Shown here in pieces: positions 1-9,123 of a DNA stretch of 64,000 nt; position 1 is the first letter of the stretch, and each line of letters opens with the position of its first letter. The DNA lies in NCBI RefSeq assembly GCF_009649955.1, contig NZ_CP045875.1, forward strand, positions 2,984,001 through 3,048,000, written 5' to 3'. The notes below the pieces were generated by a model. It saw only the letters and a program-made list of their open reading frames with translations, made no database searches and was not told where the DNA came from. This DNA is from Heliorestis convoluta. Its GTDB lineage: Bacteria; Bacillota; Desulfitobacteriia; Heliobacteriales; Heliobacteriaceae. Both the position numbers and the translations under genes were made by a program.

Positions 1-28
1 GACTACTTTACTCTATAATGTCGTCAGT

Positions 29-469
29 TTAACAATCAACTGAAACTTCTTTCTTCGTTGCATGGCCGCTTCTTGCATCTAACCAGCTCTTCAGATAAGG
101 TTCGAGAAGCATCAATCGCTCTGGGCTTTGTAAAGACCAGTATCCAACGAGACATTCAAAACCTGTAGCAAGTCGGTACGTTTGTACGTCTGTCGATTTG
201 GGGCACTTCCCAGAGTCAGCATTTCTGCCTCGGCGAACCCATTCGAGCTCTTCTTCATCCAATTGTCCTTCTAACCAGCGAAGAAGTTGCAATTGTGCTG
301 GCGCTTTTACAAGCTCTACAGCCAGTCGATGCAGCTTTTGCACTTTCAATATACCTGATTGAATCAAAAATTTCCTTACCTGCAGCTCGTAAACAGCATC
401 ACCCAGATAAGCAAGGGCAAGAGGCGAAGGCAGTTCTGCAGGCCTACGCTTTATTACGCTCTCGGTCAT
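29..469 (-). CDS. mrnC: Mini-ribonuclease III
   Basis: Predicted Mini-III, the RNase III-like dimeric enzyme without a double-strand RNA-binding domain that matures 23S rRNA in Bacillus. About 146 aa, which is the usual length. The N-terminal signature LALAYLGDAVYE (RNase III catalytic fold with the acidic D and E) and the later NADSGKCPKSTDVQTYRLATGFECLVGY-like segment (K, T, Y, R, A, T, E conserved) are visible. The reading frame is open further upstream, but the ATG at 469 overlaps the cysS stop as ATGA, the typical coupled start, so I prefer it. Last gene of the cysE-cysS-mrnC operon, an order common in Firmicutes. Confidence 0.9.
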   Translation of the reverse strand: MTESVIKRRPAELPSPLALAYLGDAVYELQVRKFLIQSGILKVQKLHRLAVELVKAPAQLQLLRWLEGQLDEEELEWVRRGRNADSGKCPKSTDVQTYRLATGFECLVGYWSLQSPERLMLLEPYLKSWLDARSGHATKKEVSVDC

Positions 470-1920
470 TTTTTCTTCCAACGCGTTCCTTGGGCAGTAT
501 CTTCGATTAGGATGCCCAACTGATCTAAACCTTGACGAATCTGATCGGCTGTTGCCCAATCTTTCTTTTTTCTTGCTTCTGCACGGATGGCGATGATAAG
601 TTGCAACAATCCATCAACGACGCCTTCTTGGTCTTCATTCTTCACTGATTCAAACTGCAAGCCAAAGACAGTTGTGAAACTATCAAAGGTTTCTTTGACT
701 TCTTGCAGCAATGCGCGGACTTCTGCACTGGTAAAAGAAATGTTCTGATGTAATAAACTATTCGTTTCACGAGCGAGATCGAAGAGGAGAGAAAGCGCAA
801 GGGCCGTGTTAAAGTCATCGTTCATTGCTTCATAGAAGCCATCTTTTGTTTTTTGTAGCTGCTCTTTGAGAGCATGAATTTGCGGTAAAGACTCGCTTTC
901 AACAGGTTCTTTCTCTAACTTTTGATCCAACTTCTCTTGTAGCAGTTGTCTGCTTGTGCGCAAACGTTCTAAGCCTTTCCGAGCTGCTTCTAGCTTGCTA
1001 TCATCGAAATCTAAGGGACTTCGGTAATGCGTCGAAAGAAGGTAAAATCGAATGACTTCTCCTGAAAATTTCTCTAGAATCTGTCGTAGCGTAAAAAAGT
1101 TCCCGAGTGACTTCGACATTTTTTCTTGATTAATTGTTATAAAGCCATTGTGAATCCAATATTTAGCCATCGGTCCAGAGCCTATGCAAGCTTCTGATTG
1201 GGCAATTTCGTTTTCGTGATGAGGAAAGATAAGATCTTGTCCTCCACCATGAATATCAAATTGTTCACCTAAGTATTTTAAGGCCATGGCAGAGCACTCA
1301 ATATGCCATCCTGGTCGTCCCGGCCCCCAGGGACTATCCCAGGCTGGCTCTCCTTTTTTAGCTGCTTTCCAGAGGGCAAAGTCCATGGCATGTTTTTTTC
1401 GGTTATCTACTTCTACTCGAGCTCCGGCTTGTAAGTCTTCCAGGGTTCGCCCTGATAAGCGACCATAGCTTTCAAAAGCGGGAATGTGAAAGTAGACATC
1501 GCCATCCACTTCGTAAGCATGACCGCCTTGAATCAGCTTTTCTATCATTTCGATAATTTCTGGTAAGTGATCGCTCACTTTCGGATGTTTGCTCGCCTTT
1601 TTAATGTTAAGGGCACTTGCATCTTTGTAGTATTCTTCGATAAAGCGAGCGGAAAGAACCAAGGGATCTTCTCCCAGCTCTTTCGCGCGATTGATAATTT
1701 TGTCATCTACGTCAGTAAAGTTTTGAATATAGGTAACTTCATAGCCTATAAACTCTAAATATCGACGTATTGTATCAAATACAACAAAGGGTCTGGCGTT
1801 TCCTAGATGAATATAATCATAGGTTGTCGGTCCGCAAACATAAATACGCACTTGCCCTGCTTTATACGGAACAAACGTCTCTTTTTTCTGATGTAGACTG
1901 TTGTATACTCTGAGACTCAC
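466..1920 (-). CDS. cysS: Cysteinyl-tRNA synthetase
   Basis: Class I aminoacyl-tRNA synthetase that charges tRNA-Cys. The HIGH-type motif (HLGNARP), the zinc-binding cysteines of the YVCGPTTYD and WHIECSAM motifs and the KMSKS loop ([10 protein letters not shown]) are all visible, followed by the DALR-type helical domain. An ATG lies at 1944, but a GTG at 1920 is preceded at 9 nt by GGAGGG and gives the usual N-terminus SLRVYNSL, so I chose GTG. The start lies about 59 nt inside the end of cysE, so translation is probably coupled. The gene is controlled by the cysteine T-box at the head of the operon. Confidence 0.95.
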   Translation of the reverse strand: MSLRVYNSLHQKKETFVPYKAGQVRIYVCGPTTYDYIHLGNARPFVVFDTIRRYLEFIGYEVTYIQNFTDVDDKIINRAKELGEDPLVLSARFIEEYYKDASALNIKKASKHPKVSDHLPEIIEMIEKLIQGGHAYEVDGDVYFHIPAFESYGRLSGRTLEDLQAGARVEVDNRKKHAMDFALWKAAKKGEPAWDSPWGPGRPGWHIECSAMALKYLGEQFDIHGGGQDLIFPHHENEIAQSEACIGSGPMAKYWIHNGFITINQEKMSKSLGNFFTLRQILEKFSGEVIRFYLLSTHYRSPLDFDDSKLEAARKGLERLRTSRQLLQEKLDQKLEKEPVESESLPQIHALKEQLQKTKDGFYEAMNDDFNTALALSLLFDLARETNSLLHQNISFTSAEVRALLQEVKETFDSFTTVFGLQFESVKNEDQEGVVDGLLQLIIAIRAEARKKKDWATADQIRQGLDQLGILIEDTAQGTRWKKK

Positions 1921-2578
1921 TTTCTTTACCCTCCAGTTCCACAATCCGTTCTTCTAACTGGGTGATCTTGCGTTGTAAGCATAAGATCATCTCAGCCATT
2001 GGATCGGGCAGTTTATGATGCTCTAAGTCTATTTTACCCAATATCTGGTCTCGAACGCTGACGCCATCTTGAACAACAATGCGACCTGGTACACCGACAA
2101 CAGTGCAGTTAGGCGGCACATCTTTTAATACAACCGATCCTGCCCCGATTTTTACATTGTCGCCAATGGTGATAGAGCCTAACACTTTGGCACCAGAAGA
2201 AACAACTACGTTACTGCCTACTGTGGGGTGTCTTTTTCCCTTCTCTTTCCCTGTTCCCCCCAAGGTTACACCTTGGTAGAGCGTAACGTTGTCCCCCACT
2301 TCGGCTGTTTCTCCAATGACGACAGCTGACCCATGATCGATAAAAACACCTTCTCCTATCTTTGCACCGGGGTGAATCTCAATGCCTGTTAAAAATCGAT
2401 TCACCTGTGATAAAAACCTTGCTGTTACAGCCCAGTTGTTTCTATAAAGACGATGGGCCAGTCGGTGGATCAGCAAAGCATGAAAACCAGGATAACAGAG
2501 AATGACTTCCCATGTGGACTTGACAGCCGGATCTCTTTCATAAATCACCTTTATATCTTTGCGAATACGCGCCAGCAT
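1862..2578 (-). CDS. cysE: Serine O-acetyltransferase
   Basis: Acetylates serine with acetyl-CoA, the first step of cysteine synthesis. 238 aa. An N-terminal helical domain ([17 protein letters not shown]) is followed by a left-handed beta-helix of hexapeptide repeats ([41 protein letters not shown]) containing the catalytic H/D region. ATG at 2578 follows GGAGG by about 8 nt. First gene of the T-box-controlled cysE-cysS-mrnC operon, so substrate synthesis and tRNA charging for cysteine are co-regulated. The C-terminal ~20 residues overlap the cysS start and form a polar tail. Confidence 0.95.
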   Translation of the reverse strand: MLARIRKDIKVIYERDPAVKSTWEVILCYPGFHALLIHRLAHRLYRNNWAVTARFLSQVNRFLTGIEIHPGAKIGEGVFIDHGSAVVIGETAEVGDNVTLYQGVTLGGTGKEKGKRHPTVGSNVVVSSGAKVLGSITIGDNVKIGAGSVVLKDVPPNCTVVGVPGRIVVQDGVSVRDQILGKIDLEHHKLPDPMAEMILCLQRKITQLEERIVELEGKESESQSIQQSTSEKRDVCSV

Positions 2579-2623
2579 GTCGGTCCGCCTCCTTAATTTT
2601 GTCGCTCCTTGTTATGTGGTAAT

Positions 2624-2899
2624 AAAAAAAAGATCTAGGCCTCTGTAGGTACAGAGGCGAAGATCTTTCGCGGTTCCACTCTGCTTGGCATGAATCACGC
2701 CATCTCATCAGGCTTGTAACGGAGCCTACTCCGACCAGGTCTAACAATGCAATCAACCTGGTAACTCCCGGGTGCACACTTCTTATCGCATTGCCGCAGT
2801 CGCTTCCAGCCATGGCGACTTTCTCTGGTAGGGTCGTGCTATAAGAATCTCCCGTTCCTCGCCTTTTTGACTCACTTGTATCTAGTGTCTTTGCTGTTT
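2624..2899 (-). promoter_or_regulatory. T-box riboswitch, cysteine specific
   Basis: Reading the minus strand, the leader holds AGTGA/GGCGAGGA-type Stem I elements, a candidate specifier codon UGC (2776-2774, Cys) in an A-rich internal loop, and the near-invariant T-box sequence AGAGTGGAACCGCG at 2682-2669. It ends in a terminator (AGATCT..GCCTCTGT..ACAGAGGC..AGATCT then eight T, 2666-2624). Uncharged tRNA-Cys is expected to stabilise the antiterminator and allow cysE-cysS-mrnC transcription. Confidence 0.93.
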
Positions 2900-2905
2900 A
2901 TCTGT

Positions 2906-2935
2906 ATTATAAATATCTCTATAGAGCCCTGTCAA
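2906..2935 (-). promoter_or_regulatory. Sigma-A promoter of cysE T-box operon
   Basis: Perfect -35 TTGACA at 2935-2930 and perfect -10 TATAAT at 2911-2906 with an 18-bp spacer, starting immediately after the gltX stop. The predicted start near 2899 begins the T-box leader. Confidence 0.9.
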
Positions 2936-2943
2936 AGGGTTAT

Positions 2944-4422
2944 TTAGATGGACAAAGAGAGTCCAGCTTGTGCTGTAGTCTGACGAAGCCGATTGCGGAC
3001 GCCTTCTTTGCCAAGAAGGGCAATCAAGTAGGGAAGATCAGGGCCTTGTTGTTGTCCTGATAAAGCCACTCGCAAAGGCATAAAAAGGGCTTTCCCTGAT
3101 ATTTTCGTTTCTTTGTTCACTTCTTTTAGCATTTTTTTGATCGCAGCAGGTTCCATGTCTCTGTCTTCTTCCAGCTTCGCAAGAAAACTTTCTAGCAGTC
3201 GCGGTACCTGTTCTTCTTGCAAGATCTTTTTGGCTTCTTCATTTTCTAGGGTCACTGTTTCTGCAAAAAAGAGAGCGCCGTAATCTTGAACTTGTCCTAC
3301 ATAGGCAAGCTTCTCTTGCAGAGCTTCCATCATCATGGTTACTTTCCTATGATCATCTTCCGTAAGCTCTACTGGAATATAGCCCGCCTCTTGTAAGTAA
3401 GGGAGAGCCATCTTGACAAGTCGGTCCACAGGGGTCTTGCGAATATAGAGACCGTTTAACCAGTTCAGCTTGTCTAAATCGAATACGGCTGGATTTTTCG
3501 CAACTCTATCTAAAGAAAATTGACGAACCAGCTCTTCGAGAGGGAAGATTTCTTCTTCTCCTTCTGGTGACCATCCTAATAAAACAAGAAAGTTGATCAA
3601 GGCTTCCGGCAAATAACCTTGAGAGCGATAGGCCACCACAGAAGTAGAGCCATGACGCTTACTCATCTTTGAGCGATCTTTGCCAAGAATCAGTGAAACA
3701 TGAGCAAAGCGAGGTTCTTTTAACTGTAAGGCTCGATAGATCAGCAGTTGACGGGGCGTATTCGATAAATGCTCTTCGCCACGGATAACATGGGTAATCT
3801 CCATGGAAGCATCGTCTATTACAACGGCATAATTGTAAGTGGGAATGCCATCTGATTTTACGATGACATAGTCTCCGATTCCAGCACAGTCAAAGGATAC
3901 ATGACCGCGGACAAGATCGTCGACAGCGATTGTCCCTTGTTCAGGAACGCGGAAGCGAATGACTGCTTTTCGTCCTTCTTCTACGTACTCTTGTTCTTTT
4001 TCTTTTTGCAAGGTGCGGCACTTTCCACTGTAGCGAGGCAGTTCTCCTTTGGCTAGAAAGGCTTGTCGCTCTGCTTCAAGTTCTTCTTCAGAACAATAAC
4101 AACGATAGGCGTGACCTTGTGCTAACAGCTGCTCCACGCCTTTTTGATAGCTTTCTAGGCGCTCTGTTTGGCGATAGGGCCCATGATCGCCTCCCATTTC
4201 TATGCCTTCGTCCCAATGAATCCCCAACCAACGAAGCGATTCTAAGATGTTTTGTTCACTTTCTTTGTTTGAGCGTTCTAAGTCAGTATCTTCTATGCGC
4301 ACGATAAATTGTCCACCATAACGTCGCGCCAGAAGGTAGTTAAAAAGTGCGGAACGAGCGCCTCCTATATGCAAAGGACCTGTCGGACTGGGAGCAAAAC
4401 GAACACGAATTGGCTCTGTCAT
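2944..4422 (-). CDS. gltX: Glutamyl-tRNA synthetase
   Basis: Class I synthetase, 492 aa. The Rossmann fold carries the HIGH motif as PLHIGGARSAL near residue 17, the CYCSEEELE zinc-region remnant near 110, and the KMSKS loop as SKMSKRHG near 250, followed by the helical anticodon-binding domain. In many Clostridia the same enzyme also charges tRNA-Gln (non-discriminating), but the sequence alone does not settle that here. ATG at 4422 is preceded by AAAGGAG at about 9 nt. Sits 62 nt after ispDF and is probably cotranscribed with it. Confidence 0.96.
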   Translation of the reverse strand: MTEPIRVRFAPSPTGPLHIGGARSALFNYLLARRYGGQFIVRIEDTDLERSNKESEQNILESLRWLGIHWDEGIEMGGDHGPYRQTERLESYQKGVEQLLAQGHAYRCYCSEEELEAERQAFLAKGELPRYSGKCRTLQKEKEQEYVEEGRKAVIRFRVPEQGTIAVDDLVRGHVSFDCAGIGDYVIVKSDGIPTYNYAVVIDDASMEITHVIRGEEHLSNTPRQLLIYRALQLKEPRFAHVSLILGKDRSKMSKRHGSTSVVAYRSQGYLPEALINFLVLLGWSPEGEEEIFPLEELVRQFSLDRVAKNPAVFDLDKLNWLNGLYIRKTPVDRLVKMALPYLQEAGYIPVELTEDDHRKVTMMMEALQEKLAYVGQVQDYGALFFAETVTLENEEAKKILQEEQVPRLLESFLAKLEEDRDMEPAAIKKMLKEVNKETKISGKALFMPLRVALSGQQQGPDLPYLIALLGKEGVRNRLRQTTAQAGLSLSI

Positions 4423-4484
4423 TTTTTGAAACTCCTTTTAGTATAGCATAGCTTGATGTTAGGCCTTCCACGAGTGGCTCTGGC

Positions 4485-5711
4485 TTATCGATTCTGCAAT
4501 AAAACAGTAGCATAGGCAGCCATGCCCTCACCGGTTCCGGCAAAACCTAGGCCTTCTGTTGTTGTTGCTTTAATATTGACTTGCCCTTCTTTGATACCTA
4601 AGGCTTCACTGATATTTTTCACCATCTCAGCAATATAAGGCGCTAATTTAGGCCTTTGGGCAACAACTGTCGCATCAATATTTTGAATTTGCCATTGCTC
4701 TTTTTCTACAATCTGAGCAACCTTTTGAAGTAATAGCAAACTAGAGATCCCTTTATAAGTTTCGTCACTGTCAGGGAAGTGTCGACCGATATCGCCGAGA
4801 CCGGCGGCACCTAAGATAGCGTCTTTAATGGCATGTAAAAGCACATCGGCATCAGAGTGACCAAGAAGGCCTTTTTCGTAGGGAATGTGAACACCACCTA
4901 AGATAAGGTCTCGTCCTGCTACAAGTCGGTGTACATCATAGCCTAAGCCTACCCGGTTTTCTTTGCTTATTCGTCTATCTGCACCTACCAGGTCATGACG
5001 TTTTTGTAATATTGCTTCTGCAATAAGTAAATCTTCCGGTGTGGTGATTTTAATATTTTCATAGTCTCCTAGCGCCAAAAAAACGCTATGACCTGCCCAT
5101 TCCATTACCATGGCATCATCGGTTGGTATAACTTCGCTTGTATTTTTTATTTCTTCTAGCTTCTTATACGCTTGTACGAGTTCAGGGTAGGAAAAAATCT
5201 GTGGCGTCTGTATCGCATAGAGGCCCTTTCGATCAGGCGTTCGCGTGACAACACCTTCTGAGGAGGCTTCTTTGATTGTATCTTTTACAGGTACCGATGC
5301 TACTGCAGAGCCTTTCAGTTTCGCCTTTTCTATGCATCGAGCTATTAAGGACGGCGTGAAAAGGGGCCGCGCCCCATCGTGCACGGCCACCCATTGATAT
5401 CCTTTTCCTTCGAGAGCCTCTAAGCCTCGTTGCACAGAATCAATTCGTTCAGAGCCGCCTTCAACAAGTTCTACACGGTTTGCCCATCCATTGCCGTCGA
5501 TCAGGCCTTGGAGGTAAGCTAAATCGTCTTTGTGAGCGACTAGGACAATTGAACCAATCTCTTGACCTACTTGTATAAAACCTTCTAAAGTCCAAGCGAT
5601 TATAGGCTTTAAATAGAGAGGAAGCAATACTTTGTTCTTATTGGCCCCCATCCTCTTTCCCTGTCCAGCGGCAACAATTATGACCGCCGTAGCCTCATTA
5701 GACAATCGCAT
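4485..5711 (-). CDS. ispDF: Bifunctional IspD/IspF isoprenoid enzyme
   Basis: Fusion of 2-C-methyl-D-erythritol 4-phosphate cytidylyltransferase (residues ~1-235; AAGQGKRMG nucleotide-binding loop, [17 protein letters not shown]) and 2-C-methyl-D-erythritol 2,4-cyclodiphosphate synthase (residues ~250-408; GLGYDVHRL zinc site, [37 protein letters not shown]). The two domains catalyse non-consecutive steps of the MEP pathway; the intervening kinase IspE is not here. The listed ATG overlaps the upstream stop; a TTG two codons in lies 7 nt after GAGGTG and may be the real start. Fusions are well known in alpha-proteobacteria and less usual in Firmicutes. Confidence 0.94.
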   Translation of the reverse strand: MRLSNEATAVIIVAAGQGKRMGANKNKVLLPLYLKPIIAWTLEGFIQVGQEIGSIVLVAHKDDLAYLQGLIDGNGWANRVELVEGGSERIDSVQRGLEALEGKGYQWVAVHDGARPLFTPSLIARCIEKAKLKGSAVASVPVKDTIKEASSEGVVTRTPDRKGLYAIQTPQIFSYPELVQAYKKLEEIKNTSEVIPTDDAMVMEWAGHSVFLALGDYENIKITTPEDLLIAEAILQKRHDLVGADRRISKENRVGLGYDVHRLVAGRDLILGGVHIPYEKGLLGHSDADVLLHAIKDAILGAAGLGDIGRHFPDSDETYKGISSLLLLQKVAQIVEKEQWQIQNIDATVVAQRPKLAPYIAEMVKNISEALGIKEGQVNIKATTTEGLGFAGTGEGMAAYATVLLQNR

Positions 5712-6852
5712 TCACCTCACTGAGTGTAGCTGTTTGTGTTGGCACTTCTTTTTTGCCGTCACCTGATTTGGGTTTGGCAAATATCATTCTCCCTGCCGCT
5801 GTTTGTAAAACAGAAGTCACGAGTACACTGATTGTCTGTCCCATAAAACGACGGCCGCCATCGACGACAATCATCGTTCCGTCGTCAAGATAAGCAACGC
5901 CCTGCCCCGTCTCTTTACCATCTTTAATGACTTGTACCGTCATCTCTTCACCTGGTAATACGACAGGCTTTAAAGCGTTCGCCAACTCATTAATATTGAG
6001 TACTTTTACGCCTTGCAGCTCAGCAACTTTGTTCAAGTTGTAGTCATTGGTAATAATTTGACCGCCTAGTTCTTGACATAGACGAACAAGCTTAGAGTCT
6101 ACTTCAGAAAGATCGTCATAATCTCGTTGGTCAATTTCAACGTTCACATCGAGTTCTTTTCGTATCTTGTTCAACACATCTAGTCCGCGACGACCTCGAT
6201 TCCTTTTTAATAAATCAGATGAGTCGGCAATGTGCTGCAGCTCTTCTAAAACAAAAGCCGGTATAACCAGCGTCCCATCTAGAAATCCACTTTTGCAGAT
6301 GTCTGCAATCCGACCATCAATAATGACACTGGTATCTAAAACTTTGTAACAAGAATCGGGCTTTTTTTCTCGCTGCTGTGTCTGAAAACGTTCTTTTGCT
6401 GCACCGAATTTTGGGATTACATTAATGTAGCCTTGAATCTCTTCTCTTTTCTTAACACCGAGTCTCATGCCTACATACCCTAGAACAAGGGATACGGCTA
6501 CTGATAGATACGTTCCAAACCAAGGAAGACCAGATACAGAAGCATCAAGAAGGTTGGCAATAATTAAGCCAACAATAAGTCCAATTGCACCGCCCACAAG
6601 CTCTTGAATCGGCGTGTGTTGTAGTTTGTGTTCCATCCAAGCTGTCATGATCATAAACCGCTCCATCACTTGAGGCGCAATTAAATACCCTATGAGTCCA
6701 AAAACAAGTGTTAAAAAGGCAAGTAAGGCATGCTTTGCCAAATAACCCATATAGTCATTAAATAGATTCAATTCAAAAATAAGATAATAAACAAATGAAG
6801 AACCTGCTGCCAATGTGAAAATTGAGATTAGGAACCGCATTACGTTACGCAT
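5698..6852 (-). CDS. PIN-TRAM domain membrane protein (YacL family)
   Basis: 384 aa. Four hydrophobic segments in the first ~130 residues anchor it in the membrane. They are followed by a PIN nuclease-fold domain ([15 protein letters not shown] near 170, with later acidic DSKL and TNDYNLN positions) and a C-terminal TRAM RNA-binding domain ([25 protein letters not shown]). The family is conserved in Firmicutes next to ispD/ispF and carD, as here, but its substrate is not known to me. ATG at 6852 follows a perfect AAAGGAGGTGA. Own promoter at 6928-6899. Overlaps the ispDF start by 14 nt. Confidence 0.9.
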   Translation of the reverse strand: MRNVMRFLISIFTLAAGSSFVYYLIFELNLFNDYMGYLAKHALLAFLTLVFGLIGYLIAPQVMERFMIMTAWMEHKLQHTPIQELVGGAIGLIVGLIIANLLDASVSGLPWFGTYLSVAVSLVLGYVGMRLGVKKREEIQGYINVIPKFGAAKERFQTQQREKKPDSCYKVLDTSVIIDGRIADICKSGFLDGTLVIPAFVLEELQHIADSSDLLKRNRGRRGLDVLNKIRKELDVNVEIDQRDYDDLSEVDSKLVRLCQELGGQIITNDYNLNKVAELQGVKVLNINELANALKPVVLPGEEMTVQVIKDGKETGQGVAYLDDGTMIVVDGGRRFMGQTISVLVTSVLQTAAGRMIFAKPKSGDGKKEVPTQTATLSEVNAIV

Positions 6853-6898
6853 TATTACTTCACCTCCTTTTGCAATATTTTTACTTGTTCCTAACCCT

Positions 6899-6928
6899 AT
6901 TATACTTTATAAGCCTATACAGTGGCAA
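6899..6928 (-). promoter_or_regulatory. Promoter of PIN-TRAM/ispDF/gltX unit
   Basis: -35 TTGCCA (6928-6923) and -10 TATAAT (6904-6899) with an 18-bp spacer, about 50 nt before the PIN-TRAM ATG. Confidence 0.75.
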
Positions 6929-6982
6929 GGAGATGACTACTTTTGCCAATCTTGCTCAATTTATGATATTTAGTTTTTTATG

Positions 6983-7459
6983 TTAAGCAAAAAGATCTGA
7001 TAGCATATCTTCCACTTGTTCCGGCCTATCGTCTTGCAGAAGCACAAGTTCGCTGATTAGAATTTGCCGGGCGCTTTCTAGTAGCTTTTTCTCGCCTGTT
7101 GATAAGCCTTTTTCTTGATCTCTTCGCACAAGATTGCGAACGACTTCAGCAACGGCAAAGATGTCGCCGCTTTTCATTTTATCTAGATTGGTTCGATACC
7201 TTCGATGCCAGTTACCTGAAAGAGAAGATTTTTTTTCTTGTAATATTTTTATGATTTTGTTGATATCTTCTTTGTTTGCGATTTGTCGTAAACCGATTTC
7301 CTCGACATTGGTAAGGGGAATCATGATACGCATGTTGCCAACCGATAGACGCATGACATAATAGTGACGTTTTTCTCCGAGTACTTCTCTTTCTTCGATC
7401 GCCTCAATTACACCAGCACCGTGCATGGGATAAACTACCTTGTCACCAATTGAAAACAC
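6983..7459 (-). CDS. CarD/CdnL family transcriptional regulator
   Basis: About 158 aa. The N-terminal RNA-polymerase-interacting Tudor-like domain (FSIGDKVVYPMHGAGVIEAIEE, GEKRHYYVMRL, MRIMIPLTNVEEIGLR) and a C-terminal helical DNA-binding domain (SGNWHRRYRTNLDKMKSGDIFAVAEVVRNL, GEKKLLESARQIL) match CarD proteins, which stabilise open promoter complexes. The frame opens at a TTG (7477), but AAAGGAG lies inside that extension, 8 nt before GTG 7459, so GTG is the likely start. Its position beside the PIN-TRAM gene and ispD is conserved in Firmicutes. Confidence 0.9.
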   Translation of the reverse strand: MFSIGDKVVYPMHGAGVIEAIEEREVLGEKRHYYVMRLSVGNMRIMIPLTNVEEIGLRQIANKEDINKIIKILQEKKSSLSGNWHRRYRTNLDKMKSGDIFAVAEVVRNLVRRDQEKGLSTGEKKLLESARQILISELVLLQDDRPEQVEDMLSDLFA

Positions 7460-7576
7460 AGCCTGCACTCCTTTCAAGGTCTAAAAAACGTTGTTACAGA
7501 GAGCCTTAAAGCCTTTATCCAAAAAAAACCTTAGGGGCTTTTTTCGTTAAAATAGATTTCCCACGGCCTCGTCGAA

Positions 7577-7606
7577 TTGACAATCACTGGTCCACGTCTA
7601 TATAAT
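7577..7606 (+). promoter_or_regulatory. Promoter of the 7649 gene
   Basis: Perfect TTGACA (7577-7582) and TATAAT (7601-7606), 18-bp spacer. The open frame that begins at this TTG is promoter, not coding. Confidence 0.85.
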
Positions 7607-7648
7607 AGGGTCAAATATCCGGTTGGGAAAGGACGGGAGCATTGGAGC

Positions 7649-8044
7649 ATGAAAGACTTGGCCTGCCAACAGTTTCAGGATGCGGTGGCTGAATTTTTGA
7701 TACGTCATCAAAGTATTCTGGACATCTTATCCAAGTCTCAGGAATCCAATGCCCGGGTTAACCGGGCGGTGGTAAAAGCCGTTACAGATTGTGGATGCAT
7801 TCAAATCAAAGCGGAAAAAAAAGAGATACCGCCAGAGGCTACTCTAGCTGATCTCAAAAATCTTCTGAGCAACCACATGGATGGAGAGTTATGTCCAAAT
7901 TGCCGTGATATTATTGAAAGAGAAATTGGAAAATCGCTTTTTTATCTAACGGCCTTATGCCACAGTATGGATATCAATCTGTACGATGCTTTAAAACGGG
8001 AACATGATAAAGTTTCCACCTTAAGAATATTCAACTTCACGTAA
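7649..8044 (+). CDS. Conserved Firmicute protein of unknown function
   Basis: 131 aa, acidic and helical, beginning MKDLACQQFQDAVAEFL. Four cysteines form two pairs (DCGC near 45, CPNC near 85), which suggests a metal or redox site, but I cannot name the function. I believe similar single-copy proteins occur in other Clostridia (from memory, not searched). ATG 7649 lies about 40 nt downstream of a consensus promoter and is followed by a strong terminator (8062-8088), so it is a monocistronic, probably vegetative gene. The upstream frame extension (7577-7648) covers the promoter and is rejected. Confidence 0.8.
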   Translation: MKDLACQQFQDAVAEFLIRHQSILDILSKSQESNARVNRAVVKAVTDCGCIQIKAEKKEIPPEATLADLKNLLSNHMDGELCPNCRDIIEREIGKSLFYLTALCHSMDINLYDALKREHDKVSTLRIFNFT

Positions 8045-8061
8045 CTTCATGACATGGAAGT

Positions 8062-8088
8062 GCGGTCGACAACTGTCGACCGCTTTTT
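8062..8088 (+). terminator. Rho-independent terminator
   Basis: Perfect 9-bp stem GCGGTCGAC / GTCGACCGC with a 4-nt loop and a T run, 18 nt after the stop of the 7649 gene. Confidence 0.92.
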
Positions 8089-8184
8089 GTTTTTATGTCA
8101 AGGAGGCATAACTTATAGCCCTTCGTACAAACTTTAAATGTCTTACTTTATGACCTAGGAACCAGGAAAGGAGTCGTCCCGAAT

Positions 8185-8655
8185 TTGCAACCTCCATCTT
8201 CAACTTATCAAAACCAGGGCGGACTCTCTACAATCGGACAGCCAGCAGCAATGTCCTGGTATCCTGCTTATAACCCTTTTTTTTGGCAGCAAAGTGGCTC
8301 TACAGCATCGACAGGACCGGGTACAGAAGAACAAGGAAGTTCTGCCATGGGTGACCAGCAGTCGCAGTCACAGTCACAGTCGTCTTCTAACTATTTCATG
8401 CCTTCTTCTCCTCAGTTTTTCTCTGCTGGCTTTTTGCCGCCACAGTCATTAACAGATAAAGATCTTCTTTTCCTTACAGAAATGCTTTTTTTTCAATTAA
8501 ATGCTGCAAAGAAATGTTACCATTTTAGCCAGCAATGCTCAGATCAACAAATACGAGATCTTCTAGACAAAGCTGGGCAAATGCATCAACGACACTACAA
8601 GCTACTTCTTCAGCAGTTTCAGTTTGGTAACATGCCTTCAAATATGATGCCGTAG
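8185..8655 (+). CDS. Spore coat protein, CotF-like
   Basis: 156 aa. The first ~85 residues are low complexity (Q, S, P, with SQSQSQSQSSS) and the rest is a predicted four-helix CotF-like (ferritin-like) region (LTDKDLLFLTEMLFFQLNAAKK, QQIRDLLDKAGQMHQRHYKLL). TTG start at 8185 with AAAGGAG 11 nt upstream. It sits 12 nt before a second CotF-like gene, so the pair forms an operon, presumably sporulation-specific; I see no clear sigma-A promoter. The assignment to the coat is by family resemblance. Confidence 0.75.
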   Translation: MQPPSSTYQNQGGLSTIGQPAAMSWYPAYNPFFWQQSGSTASTGPGTEEQGSSAMGDQQSQSQSQSSSNYFMPSSPQFFSAGFLPPQSLTDKDLLFLTEMLFFQLNAAKKCYHFSQQCSDQQIRDLLDKAGQMHQRHYKLLLQQFQFGNMPSNMMP

Positions 8656-8667
8656 GGGGAATCTTCT

Positions 8668-9123
8668 TTGACAGGAGCGATGAAGCTGCGCAAAGCTTCT
8701 AGCAATGATTCACAAGGTCAAAAAGGGAAACAAAATAAGAAGGGGCAACAAAACCCCTCCTCTTCTCAAAATGCCTCTGGGAATAAAGGCAATTCTCAAA
8801 ATAGCAATACCGATTTTACGGATCGAGATCGCCTTTTTGATGTTATGGTCACTGAAAAAAATATGAGTTCACTTTGCAATCGAGTCGCTTTAGAAACAGG
8901 CAATGATAATGTCTATCGTACGCTCATGATTTGTTTGAATGAAACACAAGCTTGCCAGCGCGAGTTTTTTCACTTTGCGCTGCAAAAAGGCTGGTACCAT
9001 TTACGTCCTGCCGATCCGTTGCAGATGCAGCAGCTCTATCAACAGTATCAGTCTTATACGCTGCAATTTCCTTATGGCCAGCAAAGCCAGAATAACTCTT
9101 CTTCCGATGGCAAGCAGTCGTGA
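8668..9123 (+). CDS. Spore coat protein CotF family
   Basis: 151 aa. An N-terminal low-complexity basic/Gln/Asn stretch (about 45 residues) is followed by the CotF domain: FTDRDRLFDVMVTEKNMSS, then the helix NVYRTLMICLNETQACQREFFHFAL and the Tyr-rich end GWYHLRPADP..LYQQYQ. The Y/Q/F-rich tail is typical of coat assembly proteins. TTG 8668 follows AGGGGG at about 9 nt; an in-frame ATG at 8680 is the alternative. Paired with the preceding gene. Its stop at 9123 abuts the convergent disA stop (9124) with no space for a terminator. Confidence 0.82.
   Translation: MTGAMKLRKASSNDSQGQKGKQNKKGQQNPSSSQNASGNKGNSQNSNTDFTDRDRLFDVMVTEKNMSSLCNRVALETGNDNVYRTLMICLNETQACQREFFHFALQKGWYHLRPADPLQMQQLYQQYQSYTLQFPYGQQSQNNSSSDGKQS

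Noticed and set aside
2538-2813. 91-aa minus-strand open frame
   Set aside because: It lies within the T-box leader and has no ribosome site; structure of the RNA explains the sequence.
7501-7560. Possible terminator before the 7649 gene
   Set aside because: AAAGCC/GGCTTT arms are short and interrupted by a large A-rich loop; too weak to call.
7577-7648. N-terminal extension of the 7649 protein
   Set aside because: The segment is a consensus sigma-A promoter (TTGACA/TATAAT) and its start region, so it cannot be coding.
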